DNA of 64,000 nt from Billgrantia ethanolica (GCF_021404305.1 NZ_JABFTX010000003.1:186001-250000); one strand, 5' to 3'. Shown: positions 20,532-30,140, numbered from the stretch's first letter. The notes: a model not told the origin generated them from the sequence alone. Numbers and translations are program-made.

Positions 20532-22547
20532 CTACTTGCCCTGGACCAGATCGCGGATGATCCGCCGTCCCGGGTGCAGGTGATCCACCAGCGGCCACTC
20601 CAGCGGCAGCGGCTCGTCGCACATGCGCGAGGCGAGCAGTTCGGCGCACAGCGGGGCGCTGGCCATGCCGCGGGAGCCGTGGGCGGCGCTGATCCATAGC
20701 CCCGCATGGTGGCGGCCGGGCACGTCGGGCACCCGGGTGGCGTCCTTGGCCAGGGTGGCGTAATCCTCGCGCCACGCCGCGGCGTCGGGCAGCGGGCCGC
20801 AGTAGGGCGACTTGTCGGGGCTGGCTGCGCGCACGCCCACGCGGCCGGTGAGGCGCTCGGGCGAAAGCTCGGCGCCGGCCTCGCGCAGCGCCGCCACGAA
20901 GTGCGGCAGCCCCCGCTCGAGCTCCGCCAGGTTGGCGGCGTGGTCGGACTCGCGCTCGGCCATGTCGGTGTCGCCGGGGCCAAAGGTGGCGCCGAAGTTG
21001 AGCACCCCATCGGCCGCCGGTGGCACGTAGCCGCCGGCGCATACCACCCGCCCCAGCGCCGGAGCGCCTTCGGGCAGTGTCAGCTGGCTGACCTGGCCGC
21101 GCACCGGCTGCAGCGGCAGCGCCGAGCTCTGGGCGAACCTGGCCGCCTCGCTGGCGGTGGCGATTACCACCTGATCGGCGTCGATGCGCTCGCCATCGGC
21201 CAGGGTCAGGGTCCAGCCGCTCTCGTTGCCATGCAGCGCGGTCACTTCACCGCGCCGGAAGCTGTTGCCGGGCGTGGCGGCCAGCCTCACGCATAGCTCC
21301 AGGGGCTTGACCCAGGCGGCGTCGGGATAGTCCAGCGCCGCTGCCTCGAGGCGGATGCCGGCGACGGCGCTGGCCCCTTCGGCGTCGAGCCCGCGCACCA
21401 CGCTTGGCGGCAGCGGGTGGTTGGCCAGAAAGCGCGCCTGACGCGCGCGCTCCTTGTCATTCAGCGCCAGCTGCAGCACGCCGCTGGGCTGCCAGAGGGT
21501 CTGTTCCGGGTCGAGCTCGGCCAGCCAGCGGCGGCTGTGCAGCAGGCCGGCGAGGTAGGCGCGACTCTGCAGATTGGTCTCCACCGCGAGCTTGACGTAG
21601 AGCGCCCCCTGCAGGTGCGTGGTGCCCAGCTCGGCGCGGTCGAAGCGGTCGATCAGGGTGACCTCGATGCCACGCCGGGCCAGGGCGGCAGCAGTGCTGG
21701 CCCCGGCAATGCCGGCGCCGATCACCGCCACATGGCGCGGCGGGCGGGCAGGCGGCGGGCTGAACCAGGGCGTGTGGGCACGACGCTCGTCGGCGGGCGG
21801 TGCGGCGATCTCACCGGCGAGCATCTCGCGCTTGCGACCGAACCCCGGCACCTTGCGCCAGGCGAAGCCGGCGGCGGCCAGCCCTCGCTTGACCACACCG
21901 GCGCAGGTGAAGGTGGCGAAGCTCGCCCCCGGACGTGAGCGGGCAGCCATGGCGGCGAACAGCTCGGGGCGCCACATCTCCGGGTTCTTGGCCGGCGCGA
22001 AGCCGTCCAGGAGCCAGGCATCGACCTTGCCCTCGAGCAGGGCCAGGCGTTCGCTGGCATCGCCGAAGTGCAGGTCCAGCGTCACCCGTTCGTCGAGCCA
22101 CAGCCGATGCACGCCGGACACCGCTTCGGGCCACTGGCGTACCAGCCGCTCGGCGCGCTCCGCCAGGTCCGGCCAGGCGGCAAGCGCACGTGCCAGGTCG
22201 TCGCGGCGCAGCGGGAAGCGTTCGGTGGAAATCAGGTGCAGGCGAGCCCCGGCCGGGGCATGGGCGTCGAAGCAGGCCCAGGCGCAGAGCATGTTGAGCC
22301 CGGTGCCGAAGCCGGTCTCGCCGATGGTGAAGGGGCGCCGCTCCTGCCAGGCGGCCAGGCGCCGCGGCAGGTTATTACCCTGAATGAAGACATGCTCGGT
22401 CTCCGCTCGGCCGTCGTGGCGCGAGAAGTAGACGTCGTCGAAGCAGGTCGAGAGCGGGGTGCTCTCGCCGTTCTCGTCATGCTGCCAGTCGAGACTGGCA
22501 GGCTCGAGCGCGGCCAGCGGCGGCAGCGAGGCATGGGGCAGGGACAC
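20532..22547 (-). CDS. mnmC: tRNA 5-methylaminomethyl-2-thiouridine biosynthesis bifunctional protein MnmC
   Basis: This 671-residue fusion has an N-terminal SAM-dependent methyltransferase domain (GETGFGTGLNML; DAWLLDGFAPAKNPEMW) and a C-terminal FAD oxidoreductase domain (AVIGAGIAGASTA dinucleotide-binding motif). It converts cmnm5(s2)U to mnm5(s2)U at the tRNA wobble position. GTG at 22547 is chosen because GGAGAAG lies about 4 bp upstream and the length fits the family; the open frame continues upstream without homology. Confidence 0.93.
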   Translation of the reverse strand: MSLPHASLPPLAALEPASLDWQHDENGESTPLSTCFDDVYFSRHDGRAETEHVFIQGNNLPRRLAAWQERRPFTIGETGFGTGLNMLCAWACFDAHAPAGARLHLISTERFPLRRDDLARALAAWPDLAERAERLVRQWPEAVSGVHRLWLDERVTLDLHFGDASERLALLEGKVDAWLLDGFAPAKNPEMWRPELFAAMAARSRPGASFATFTCAGVVKRGLAAAGFAWRKVPGFGRKREMLAGEIAAPPADERRAHTPWFSPPPARPPRHVAVIGAGIAGASTAAALARRGIEVTLIDRFDRAELGTTHLQGALYVKLAVETNLQSRAYLAGLLHSRRWLAELDPEQTLWQPSGVLQLALNDKERARQARFLANHPLPPSVVRGLDAEGASAVAGIRLEAAALDYPDAAWVKPLELCVRLAATPGNSFRRGEVTALHGNESGWTLTLADGERIDADQVVIATASEAARFAQSSALPLQPVRGQVSQLTLPEGAPALGRVVCAGGYVPPAADGVLNFGATFGPGDTDMAERESDHAANLAELERGLPHFVAALREAGAELSPERLTGRVGVRAASPDKSPYCGPLPDAAAWREDYATLAKDATRVPDVPGRHHAGLWISAAHGSRGMASAPLCAELLASRMCDEPLPLEWPLVDHLHPGRRIIRDLVQGK

Positions 22548-22679
22548 GGACTTCTCCAGCGCGGCTCTCGGAACGAAAGCAGGAACTCTACACGAACAGG
22601 GCTGCTCAAAAATTGACCGTTGTCGCCGCGGCGGCGTGGCATGGCGTATCCGGAAAGCCATCCGCGGCGTTTCAACAGC

Positions 22680-22719
22680 GTTATCCACAGAAGCTGTGAG
22701 CAAAGTCTCTGTGGATAAC
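22680..22719. repeat. Inverted pair of perfect DnaA-box sequences
   Basis: GTTATCCACAGA (22680-22691) and its exact complement TCTGTGGATAAC (22708-22719) flank 16 bp. Each arm contains TTATCCACA, the high-affinity DnaA-box consensus. The site lies between the divergent-side end of mnmC and the 3' end of yciI, with no coding sequence. It could bind DnaA or form a hairpin. Confidence 0.6.
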
Positions 22720-22737
22720 CGGCAGGTCGAGGGCGGG

Positions 22738-23037
22738 TTAGGGGAGCACCTTCTTGAATGGCTTGACGGTCACCTTGGCGTAGACCCCGGCAATCATGTA
22801 GGGGTCGGCGTCGGCCCAGGCCTGAGCGGTCTCGAGGCTGTCGAACTCGGCCACCACCAGGCTGCCGGTGAAACCGGCTTCGCCGGGGTCCTCGGCGTCC
22901 ACGGCGGGGTGCGGGCCGACCAGTACCAGGCGGCCTTCGTCGCGCAGCTTTTCCAGCCGGGCCAGGTGGTCGGGGCGGGCAGCCAGGCGTCGCTCCAGGC
23001 TGTTCTTCACGTCTTCACTGATGATTGCGTACAGCAT
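22738..23037 (-). CDS. yciI: YciI family protein
   Basis: This 99-residue protein has the YciI ferredoxin-like fold, with the conserved His and Asp in RPDHLARL and the [20 protein letters not shown] block. Family function is poorly known; a relation to muconolactone isomerase-type folds is established. ATG at 23037 gives the conserved N-terminus MLYAIISED. It is divergent from rnm. Confidence 0.9.
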   Translation of the reverse strand: MLYAIISEDVKNSLERRLAARPDHLARLEKLRDEGRLVLVGPHPAVDAEDPGEAGFTGSLVVAEFDSLETAQAWADADPYMIAGVYAKVTVKPFKKVLP

Positions 23038-23150
23038 CGCAGCGTTTCCTCGGTCGAGCGGTATCACCGCGGACTCCAACCGTGCGTTGACCGACCGTCG
23101 TCGGACGCGCACCATGGGCCATCATTTTGACAAAGTTGCCTGCCTGCGTC

Positions 23151-24077
23151 ATGCCAATGCCCCACCTGCCCGAGCATTTTGCTGGCGACCCCGGTCCGCT
23201 CGGGGTCGATCTGCACATGCACTCCACTGCCTCGGACGGCGCCCTGGCCCCCGCCGACGTGGTCGCCCTGTGCGCCGAACGCGGCGTGATGCTGATGGCG
23301 CTGACCGATCACGACACCGTGGCCGGAGTGGGCGAGGCCGCCACGGCGGCCAAACGCCTCGGCGTATGTCTGCTGCCGGCGGTCGAGCTCTCCACCCGCT
23401 GGCAGGGAATCGGCATTCACGTGGTGGCGCTACTGCCCCAGGGTGCCCACGGCGCGCTGGCCGCAGGGCTCGATGCTCAGGCCGAGGCCCGCGATATCCG
23501 CGCGGCGGTCATCGCGCAGCGCATGGAGAAGCTGGGGCTCGACAACGCCTTGGCCCGCGCCCGCGAACAGGCCGGCCCCCACCGGCCGCTGGGGCGACCC
23601 GACTTTGCCCGCGCGCTGGTGGCGGCGGGCCTGGTGCCCGACGTGGCCACGGCCTTTCGCAAGCACCTGGGCAGCGGCAAGGCGGGTGACGTCAAGGCAC
23701 ACTGGCCGGCGCTGGATGAGGTGGTGGGCTGGGTGGTGGCCGCGAACGGCGTGGCGGTGCTGGCGCATCCGTTGCGCTACGGGCTGACCCGGCGCAAGCG
23801 CGGCCAGCTGCTGGACGACTTTGCCGCGGCGGGCGGGCAGGCGGCGGAGCTGATCAGCGGCTTTCAGAATGCCGACGTTACCCGCGATCTGGCACGCCAG
23901 TTGGCCGAGCGGGAGCTCTACGCCTCGCTGGGCAGCGATTTCCATTTCCCCGGCGGGCACCTGGCGCCGGGCAGCATGAGCCCGGTGCCGCGCACCGCCG
24001 TGCCGCCGGTATGGACGCATCCGCGGCTGGTCGGCTTCATTGCGAACTGCGACGAGCCGACCGCCAGCGCGCTATAG
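23151..24077 (+). CDS. rnm: PHP-domain 5'-nucleosidase/exoribonuclease (RNase AM family)
   Basis: A PHP phosphoesterase with the metal-binding motifs DLHMHSTASDG, LTDHDTVAG and SDFHFPG. E. coli YciV (Rnm, TrpH) is the closest known type; it degrades short RNAs and trims the 5' ends of 5S and 23S rRNA. The start is uncertain: ATG at 23151 (308 residues) or 23157 are preferred over TTG at 23127, because TTGACA at 23127-23132 looks like a promoter element. The rnm-yciO order matches E. coli. Confidence 0.9.
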   Translation: MPMPHLPEHFAGDPGPLGVDLHMHSTASDGALAPADVVALCAERGVMLMALTDHDTVAGVGEAATAAKRLGVCLLPAVELSTRWQGIGIHVVALLPQGAHGALAAGLDAQAEARDIRAAVIAQRMEKLGLDNALARAREQAGPHRPLGRPDFARALVAAGLVPDVATAFRKHLGSGKAGDVKAHWPALDEVVGWVVAANGVAVLAHPLRYGLTRRKRGQLLDDFAAAGGQAAELISGFQNADVTRDLARQLAERELYASLGSDFHFPGGHLAPGSMSPVPRTAVPPVWTHPRLVGFIANCDEPTASAL

Positions 24078-24113
24078 TGGGCAGCAAGAACCGACCACAG
24101 CAGGGAATCTTCC

Positions 24114-24737
24114 ATGAGCCAGTTCTTCCAGATTCACCCCGAGAACCCGCAGAAGCGCCTGATCGATCAGGCGGTAGAGATCGTTCGCCAGGGCGGGGTG
24201 GTCGCCTATCCCACCGACTCCGGTTACGCCCTGGGCTGTCACCTGGGCGACAAGAAAGCGGTCGAGAGGATCAAGCGGCTGCGCTCGCTGGACGACAAGC
24301 ACAACTTCACCCTGGTGTGCTCCGACCTCTCCGACATCGGCACCTACGCCAAGGTCGACAACAGCGTGTTCCGCCTGCTCAAGGCCAACACCCCGGGGGC
24401 CTACACCTTCATCCTCAATGCCACCTCCGAGGTGCCGCGTTTGTTGCTCCACCCCAAGCGGCGCTCCATCGGCGTGCGCGTACCCGATCACCGTATCACC
24501 CATGCGCTGCTGGAAGCCCTGGGCGAGCCGCTGATGAGCGTGACGCTGATCCCGGTGGGCGAGGAGCTGCCGATGACCGACCCGGAGGAGATCCGCGACC
24601 GCTACATGAACCAGCTCGACCTGATCATCGACGGCGGCGCCTGTCATCTCGAGCCCACCAGCGTGATCGACCTGCGCGAGCTGCCGCCCACCATCCTGCG
24701 CGAAGGCCGCGGCGACCTGGCGCCGTTTGAAGGTTGA
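24114..24737 (+). CDS. yciO: YciO, TsaC/Sua5-like protein
   Basis: This 207-residue protein has the Sua5/YciO/YrdC domain: GGVVAYPTDSGYALGC nucleotide-binding region and the KRRSIGVRVPDH block. TsaC/Sua5 make threonylcarbamoyl-AMP for tRNA t6A; YciO is a paralogue whose physiological role is less clear. It follows rnm by 36 bp, the same order as in E. coli. A GCAGGGAA site precedes the ATG. Confidence 0.92.
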   Translation: MSQFFQIHPENPQKRLIDQAVEIVRQGGVVAYPTDSGYALGCHLGDKKAVERIKRLRSLDDKHNFTLVCSDLSDIGTYAKVDNSVFRLLKANTPGAYTFILNATSEVPRLLLHPKRRSIGVRVPDHRITHALLEALGEPLMSVTLIPVGEELPMTDPEEIRDRYMNQLDLIIDGGACHLEPTSVIDLRELPPTILREGRGDLAPFEG

Positions 24738-24756
24738 GCCTCGGCGGTTCGAACCA

Positions 24757-25623
24757 TCATTTCTCAGATGCCCGGTTGGGGTCGGCCGTTTCCTCGTCCA
24801 GCCAGGTGCCGCACTTGAGGCAGTAGCGTGCGCGTTTCTCGTGGCGGTCGTGGCCGCAGCCGGGGCAGGCCTGGTCGGAGTAGCGGTCGGCGCGGATCGA
24901 GCGGATCACCTCGGCGGAGAACACCCCCGTGGGTACGGCGATGATCGAGTAGCCGATCAGCATCACCAGGGTGGAGATCGCCTGACCGAGCGGCGTTACC
25001 GGCACGATGTCGCCATAGCCCACCGTGGTCAAGGTGACGATGGCCCAGTAGATCGACATGGGAATGCTGGTGAAGCCGGCCTCGTCGGGTTCGATCATGT
25101 AGACCAGCGCGGCGAACAGGGTGACCAGCAGAAACACCGTGAACAGGAACAGGAAGATCTGGTGCACGCTGTTCTTCAGCGCCTCCACCAGCAGGCGCCC
25201 CTCGCCGACGAACTGCATCAGGCGCAGCACGCGGAAGATGCGCAGCACGCGCAGCAGGCGCACGATCACCAGGGTCTGGGTACCGGGAATCAGCAGCATC
25301 AGCCAGGTCGGCAGGATGGCCACCACATCGATGATGCCGTAGAAGCTGCGCAGATAGCGCAGAGGCTTGTCGAGGATGTAGATGCGCACCAGCAACTCGA
25401 TGGTGAAGATGAGGGTGAAGCCCCACTCCAGCCAATAGAAGAGCCCGCCATATACCGCCCCGAAGCGCTCGACGCTGTCCAGCATCACCACCAGCACGCT
25501 GGCCAGGATCATCACGATCAGGGCAATATCGAAGCCCTTGCCCAACGGCGTATCCGATTCGAAGATGATCTGAAACAGGCGAGTTCGCACGCCCTCCGCG
25601 GCCGGCCGGAACGGTTCGCTCAT
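24757..25623 (-). CDS. Voltage-gated-type potassium channel with C-terminal zinc ribbon
   Basis: This 288-residue protein has six membrane segments, an S4-like segment with regularly spaced arginines (R122 to R134), a pore loop with the K+ selectivity filter TTVGYGD (199-205), and a final S6. After the pore it carries a short cytoplasmic zinc ribbon, C253-x2-C256 ... C268-x2-C271. Single-subunit Kv-like channels are known in bacteria as tetramers. The zinc ribbon is a small extra domain that could act in assembly or as a ligand sensor; that part is inference. It converges on yciO with only 19 bp between stops. Confidence 0.92.
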   Translation of the reverse strand: MSEPFRPAAEGVRTRLFQIIFESDTPLGKGFDIALIVMILASVLVVMLDSVERFGAVYGGLFYWLEWGFTLIFTIELLVRIYILDKPLRYLRSFYGIIDVVAILPTWLMLLIPGTQTLVIVRLLRVLRIFRVLRLMQFVGEGRLLVEALKNSVHQIFLFLFTVFLLVTLFAALVYMIEPDEAGFTSIPMSIYWAIVTLTTVGYGDIVPVTPLGQAISTLVMLIGYSIIAVPTGVFSAEVIRSIRADRYSDQACPGCGHDRHEKRARYCLKCGTWLDEETADPNRASEK

Positions 25624-25722
25624 GCGCGCTCTCCCTGTTCTCGCTCCCTTTTCTCTTCCTTTTTCTCTTTCATGGCCTTCCTATGTTGCGCCGTACCAGT
25701 CGCTGCGGTCCCCGGGCTGCGG

Positions 25723-26565
25723 TCAGGCCGCGAGCCGGTGTGCCAGCCGCAGTGCCACGCGGCCAAAGCCCCGCTCGAGCCAGTCGGGGCGCTCCAGCAG
25801 GGTGGCCAGCTGCCCGGCTTCGTTCTCGCCGGTGTCGGCCAGTGCCTGGAGCGCCTCTGTGGCCGTGTGCTTCCACTCATCCTCGCCGGTGTCGTCGTAG
25901 GCGTCCAATGCCAGCAGGGCGCGATGCAGCCGCTCGTCGGGAGCGGTGCCGGTCGGCAGCGTCCAGCGGCCCGACAGCAGCGCGCTGCCGCGTACCGCCT
26001 TGCTGGCATCGGCGGGGCGCAGCGGTACGCTCTCGGCCAGGGCCTGCGCCAGGCGCCACAGCGCCTGAGGGTCGCCGTCCTTGAGTTCCAGTTCCAGCTC
26101 GCGGATCGGCACCCGCCGCCCGGCGGCACGTATCTCGCCCTGGTCCAGCGCCACCTCGATGGTGGCCTCGGCCAGCTCCAGGCGCCACAGGCGACGCTCG
26201 AAGTCGGTGGTGAAGCGCGGCTCGAGCCGCTCCAAGATATCGCCGCCCAGCTCGGCGAAGGGCGGCAGCCCGGCCAGCCCGACCAGATCGAGCGCGTCAC
26301 CCGCTACCGGCCACTCCCACTCCCGGCGCCGGCTGAACCCTCCGCTGCCTTCGCCGCTGGTCTTCAGGGTCTGCACCCAGCTGTCGTTACACCGGCGCAG
26401 GCGCAGCGCCACCCGCGCCGCCTCCAGCTCACCCGCCGGGGTATCGTAGTAGGTGTTGGCCAGGCGCTGGGCGCCGTCCACGCCGTTGCGCAACAGCGGG
26501 TGCGTCAGCAGCAGCTGCGGCCCTGTCTCGCCCAGTGCCAGCTTCATCTCGATCTCGTGACTCAT
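25723..26565 (-). CDS. CYTH-domain triphosphatase
   Basis: This 280-residue protein begins with the CYTH signature ExExK (EIEMK), followed by YYDTP and the alternating acidic and basic strands of the triphosphate tunnel (LRLRR, QTLKT, RREWEWP, EVALDQGEI, ELELELKDG). It is expected to hydrolyse inorganic triphosphate. It resembles E. coli YgiF but ends early, without a full CHAD domain. ATG at 26565 has AGGA upstream. It is divergent from the phosphate-transport pair at 26698. Confidence 0.88.
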   Translation of the reverse strand: MSHEIEMKLALGETGPQLLLTHPLLRNGVDGAQRLANTYYDTPAGELEAARVALRLRRCNDSWVQTLKTSGEGSGGFSRRREWEWPVAGDALDLVGLAGLPPFAELGGDILERLEPRFTTDFERRLWRLELAEATIEVALDQGEIRAAGRRVPIRELELELKDGDPQALWRLAQALAESVPLRPADASKAVRGSALLSGRWTLPTGTAPDERLHRALLALDAYDDTGEDEWKHTATEALQALADTGENEAGQLATLLERPDWLERGFGRVALRLAHRLAA

Positions 26566-26660
26566 GCGTTTTCCTGCTCTTGGGTGCGCAGCGTGGCCCG
26601 TATGCGACGGGCATATCGTGTGTCGGAAATATTTCCATGACGTGACAGGGTGCCATTCTT

Positions 26661-26666
26661 TATACT
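26661..26666 (+). promoter_or_regulatory. Probable -10 element for the PhoU-like/Pit operon
   Basis: TATACT lies 31 bp before the ATG at 26698. The matching -35 is weak (TGACGT at 26638-26643, 17-bp spacer). Confidence 0.4.
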
Positions 26667-26697
26667 GGCGCCGCCATTTCACAAGCGCATCCTAGAC

Positions 26698-27378
26698 ATG
26701 GTCAAACCCAACCCGTTTTCGGCGATGTTCGGCCGTTCGCCGTTCCAGCCCCTGCTGGCTCATATCGGCAAGGCCAACGAGTGTGCCGACCAGTTGCTGC
26801 CGTTCTTCGAGGCCTCGCTCACGGGCGACTGGGAAGAGGCCGCCAAGATCCGCGAGACCATCACCGAGCTGGAGCACGAGGCCGACCGCCTCAAGACCGA
26901 GCTGCGGCTCAACCTGCCCAACACCATGTTCCTGCCCGTTTCCCGCACCGACCTGCTCGATCTGATCACCGTACAGGACAAGATCGCCAACAAGGTGCGC
27001 GACATCACCGGCATCATGCTGGGGCGCCGCATGCAGGTACCCGCCGAACTGGCCCAGCCCATGCGCGACTACATGCAGACGGCGGTCGCCTGCGTCGCTC
27101 AGGCACGCCAGGCCCTCGAGGAGCTCCAGGATCTGCTCGAGTCGGGCTTCGGCCGCCATGCTTCCGACGTGATGCTCAACATGATCCGCGAGCTGCACAT
27201 TCTCGAGCAGCAGGCCGACAACCAGCAGATCTCCATTCGCCGGTTGCTGTTCGACCTCGAGGATCGACTCAAGCCGGTGGATGTGGTCTTCCTCTACAAG
27301 ATCATCGATTGGGTCGGGGAGCTCTCCGACCGTGCCGAACGCGTCGGCAGCCGCCTGCAGATTCTCACTGCCCGGTAG
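26698..27378 (+). CDS. DUF47 PhoU-like protein
   Basis: This 226-residue all-helical protein of the DUF47/TIGR00153 family is a PhoU relative with the typical EHEADRLKTELR segment and a C-terminal metal-binding helix. Such proteins are encoded beside Pit transporters and are thought to control them. ATG at 26698 is the conserved start. The pit gene follows by 65 bp. Confidence 0.9.
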   Translation: MVKPNPFSAMFGRSPFQPLLAHIGKANECADQLLPFFEASLTGDWEEAAKIRETITELEHEADRLKTELRLNLPNTMFLPVSRTDLLDLITVQDKIANKVRDITGIMLGRRMQVPAELAQPMRDYMQTAVACVAQARQALEELQDLLESGFGRHASDVMLNMIRELHILEQQADNQQISIRRLLFDLEDRLKPVDVVFLYKIIDWVGELSDRAERVGSRLQILTAR

Positions 27379-27443
27379 GACACCGCCCGGCGATCCCGGC
27401 ACGGTGTGCCCCTAACCCGACAGCCACATAGGAACCAACCCCT

Positions 27444-28709
27444 ATGTCGATCATTGCGCAGCACGGTGAAATCTTCATCATCCTGGCCTGCCTCTTCGGC
27501 TTCTTCATGGCCTGGGGCGTCGGCGCCAACGACGTCGCCAACGCCATGGGTACCTCGGTGGGCTCCAAGGCCATCACCATCCGTCAGGCGATCGTCATCG
27601 CCGTCATCTTCGAATTCCTCGGTGCCTGGCTGGCCGGCGGCGAGGTCACCGCGACCATTCGCGGCGGCATCGTCGACCCGGTACTGCTGCAGGCCAACCC
27701 GGAGCTGCTCGTCTACGGCATGCTCTCGGCGCTGCTGGCCGCCGCGCTGTGGCTGCTGATCGCCTCGGCCAAGGGCTGGCCGGTCTCCACCACCCACTCC
27801 ATCGTCGGTGCCATCGTCGGCTTCGGCGCGGTGGGGCTGGGCATGGAAGCCGTGGCCTGGAATCGGGTCGGTACCATCGCCTCGAGCTGGGTCGTCTCGC
27901 CGCTGCTGGCGGGCGCCATTGCCTTCCTGCTGTTCAAGTCGGTGCAGCACCTGATCTTCGAGGCCAAGGATCCCTTCGCCGCGGCCAAGCGCACCGTGCC
28001 GTTCTACATCTTCCTGGTCGGCTTCATCGTCTCCATGGTCACCCTGACCAAGGGCCTGACCCATGTGGGTCTCGATTTCACCTTCGGCCAGAGCTTCATG
28101 CTCTCGGTGCTGCTGGGTATCGGCATCATGGGCATCGGCATCGTCATGGAGAACCGCGTGAAGCATGAGCGGCGCATCGGCGATCAGTTCGGCTACGGCA
28201 ACGTCGAGCGTGTATTCGGCGTGCTGATGATCTTCACCGCCTGTGCCATGGCCTTCGCCCACGGCTCCAACGACGTGGCCAACGCCGTCGGCCCACTGGC
28301 GGCGGTGATCAGCGTGGTACGCAGCGACGGCGTGATCGACACCGCCGCGCTGGTGCCCTGGTGGGTGCTCATCCTCGGCGGCGGCGGCATCGTCGCGGGG
28401 TTGGTCACCTACGGCCACAAGGTGATCGCCACCGTGGGCACCGGCATCACCGAGCTGACTCCCAGCCGCGGCTTCGCCGCCACCCTGGCCGCTGCCACCA
28501 CCGTGGTGCTGGCCTCGGGCACGGGGCTGCCGATCTCCACCACTCACACCCTGGTCGGAGCGGTGCTCGGCGTGGGGCTGGCCCGCGGCATGGCGGCGCT
28601 CAACCTGCGCGTAATCGGCACCATCGTGATGTCGTGGCTGATCACCCTGCCGGCCGGGGCGGGCCTGGCGATCATGTTCTTCTTCATGTTCAAGGGTATT
28701 TTCGGCTAA
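27444..28709 (+). CDS. pit: Low-affinity inorganic phosphate transporter, Pit family
   Basis: This 421-residue transporter has two inverted PHO-4 repeats, each marked by a GANDVANA-type motif (GVGANDVANAMGTSVGS near residue 30; AHGSNDVANAVGPLA near 275) and the serine/threonine-rich PVSTTHSIVGA / PISTTHTLVGA loops. It imports phosphate with protons or sodium. It forms a pair with the PhoU-like gene and ends at a strong terminator. Confidence 0.94.
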   Translation: MSIIAQHGEIFIILACLFGFFMAWGVGANDVANAMGTSVGSKAITIRQAIVIAVIFEFLGAWLAGGEVTATIRGGIVDPVLLQANPELLVYGMLSALLAAALWLLIASAKGWPVSTTHSIVGAIVGFGAVGLGMEAVAWNRVGTIASSWVVSPLLAGAIAFLLFKSVQHLIFEAKDPFAAAKRTVPFYIFLVGFIVSMVTLTKGLTHVGLDFTFGQSFMLSVLLGIGIMGIGIVMENRVKHERRIGDQFGYGNVERVFGVLMIFTACAMAFAHGSNDVANAVGPLAAVISVVRSDGVIDTAALVPWWVLILGGGGIVAGLVTYGHKVIATVGTGITELTPSRGFAATLAAATTVVLASGTGLPISTTHTLVGAVLGVGLARGMAALNLRVIGTIVMSWLITLPAGAGLAIMFFFMFKGIFG

Positions 28710-28734
28710 ATACGGATGCGGTAAGGTCCCTAAG

Positions 28735-28764
28735 ACGGCGGCACCGCAGTGGTGCCGCCGTTTT
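28735..28764 (+). terminator. Rho-independent terminator after pit
   Basis: An 11-bp stem, ACGGCGGCACC / GGTGCCGCCGT with loop GCAGT, runs into TTTT. Confidence 0.9.
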
Positions 28765-28826
28765 CGTCGCTCTGATATAGTCAATGACGATACACCCCTC
28801 TTTTCACCTGCTGCCGGAGAGCGGCC

Positions 28827-30140
28827 TTGGACACTCGTTTCCCCTTCGTCGACTGGTTCCGCAATTCCTCCCCCTATATCAATGCGCATCGGGGCCGAAC
28901 CTTCGTGATCCTGATCGAGGGCGAGGCCATGGCGCGAGGCCGAGGCGAGCAACTGATCCAGGACCTGGCGCTGCTGCACACCCTCGGCGTGCGGCTGGTG
29001 GTGGTGTTCGGCATTCGCCCCCAGGTGGAGCAGGCGCTAAACGAGGCGGGTATCGTGCCGCGCCGCCATGACGGACGCTGGGTCGCCGACGAATCCATCA
29101 TGGCCTGTGTCGAACGGGTTGCCGCCGAGCAGCGGCTGTGGCTGGAGGCGCGGCTGTCGCTGGGCCTGCCCAATACGCCGCTGCACGGGGTCGAGCTTAC
29201 CGCCGTCTCGGGCAATCTGGTGATGGCCAAGCCGCTGGGCGTGCGCGAAGGCATCGATTACGACCACAGCGGCGAGGTGCGCCGGGTGCGGGTCTCGGCG
29301 GTACAGGGGTTGCTCGACCGCGGCTCGCTGGTGCTGCTGCCGCCGCTGGGCTTTTCCAGCACCGGTGAAGTGTTCGATCTGGATGCCGCCGAAGTGGCCC
29401 AGCATGCGGCCATGGCGCTGGCTGCCGACAAGCTGATCCTGATGGGCGAGGCACCCGGGCTGTATGACGAGAACGGCGCCCTGCAACGTCAGCTCAGCCC
29501 CGACGAGGCCGAGCCGCTGCTGAGCCATTCCGAGCCGGGTAGCGAGCAGGCGCGCCATATCGCCGCTGCCTGTGCCGCGGCACGCCACGGCGTGGCACGT
29601 ACGCACTTGCTCTCATGGCACGACCATGACGCCCTGCTCGGCGAGCTGTTCACCCGCGACGGGGTGGGCACCATGATCACCCGGCACCGCTACGAGCAGC
29701 TGCGGCCGGCGGAGCTGGGCGACATCGGCGGCCTGTTGGAACTGCTCGAGCCGCTGGAGCGGCGGGGCATGCTGGTACCGCGTTCGCGGGAGCGCCTCGA
29801 ACACGAGATCGACGACTATCTGGTGATCGAGCGCGACGGCATGGTCATCGGCTGCGCGGCGCTGCACCGCTTCGCCGAGGCCGATATGGGCGAGCTGGCC
29901 TGCCTGGCGATCCATGTCGGCTACCGCGGCGGTGCGCGCGGCTCGCTGCTGCTGTCGGGTATCGAGCGGCGAGCGCGCCGGCTGGGGTTGGCGTCGCTGT
30001 TCGTGCTCACTACCCACACTGCCCACTGGTTCGTCGAGCACGGCTTCAGGCCCTCGGACATCGAGTCGCTGCCGCCGCTCAAGCGCGATACCTACAACCA
30101 CGCGCGTAAGTCGAAGATACTCGTCAAGCCGTTGGTGTGA
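28827..30140 (+). CDS. argA: N-acetylglutamate synthase ArgA
   Basis: This 437-residue protein has an N-terminal amino-acid-kinase-like domain (VILIEGEAM, VVVFGIRPQVE) and a C-terminal GNAT domain (LACLAIHVGYRGGARGS). This is the classical ArgA layout, the first enzyme of arginine synthesis, usually inhibited by arginine through the kinase-like domain. The start is TTG at 28827 with GGAGAG 5-10 bp upstream, giving MDTRFPFVDWFR, the family start. A GC-rich hairpin follows the stop. Confidence 0.95.
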   Translation: MDTRFPFVDWFRNSSPYINAHRGRTFVILIEGEAMARGRGEQLIQDLALLHTLGVRLVVVFGIRPQVEQALNEAGIVPRRHDGRWVADESIMACVERVAAEQRLWLEARLSLGLPNTPLHGVELTAVSGNLVMAKPLGVREGIDYDHSGEVRRVRVSAVQGLLDRGSLVLLPPLGFSSTGEVFDLDAAEVAQHAAMALAADKLILMGEAPGLYDENGALQRQLSPDEAEPLLSHSEPGSEQARHIAAACAAARHGVARTHLLSWHDHDALLGELFTRDGVGTMITRHRYEQLRPAELGDIGGLLELLEPLERRGMLVPRSRERLEHEIDDYLVIERDGMVIGCAALHRFAEADMGELACLAIHVGYRGGARGSLLLSGIERRARRLGLASLFVLTTHTAHWFVEHGFRPSDIESLPPLKRDTYNHARKSKILVKPLV

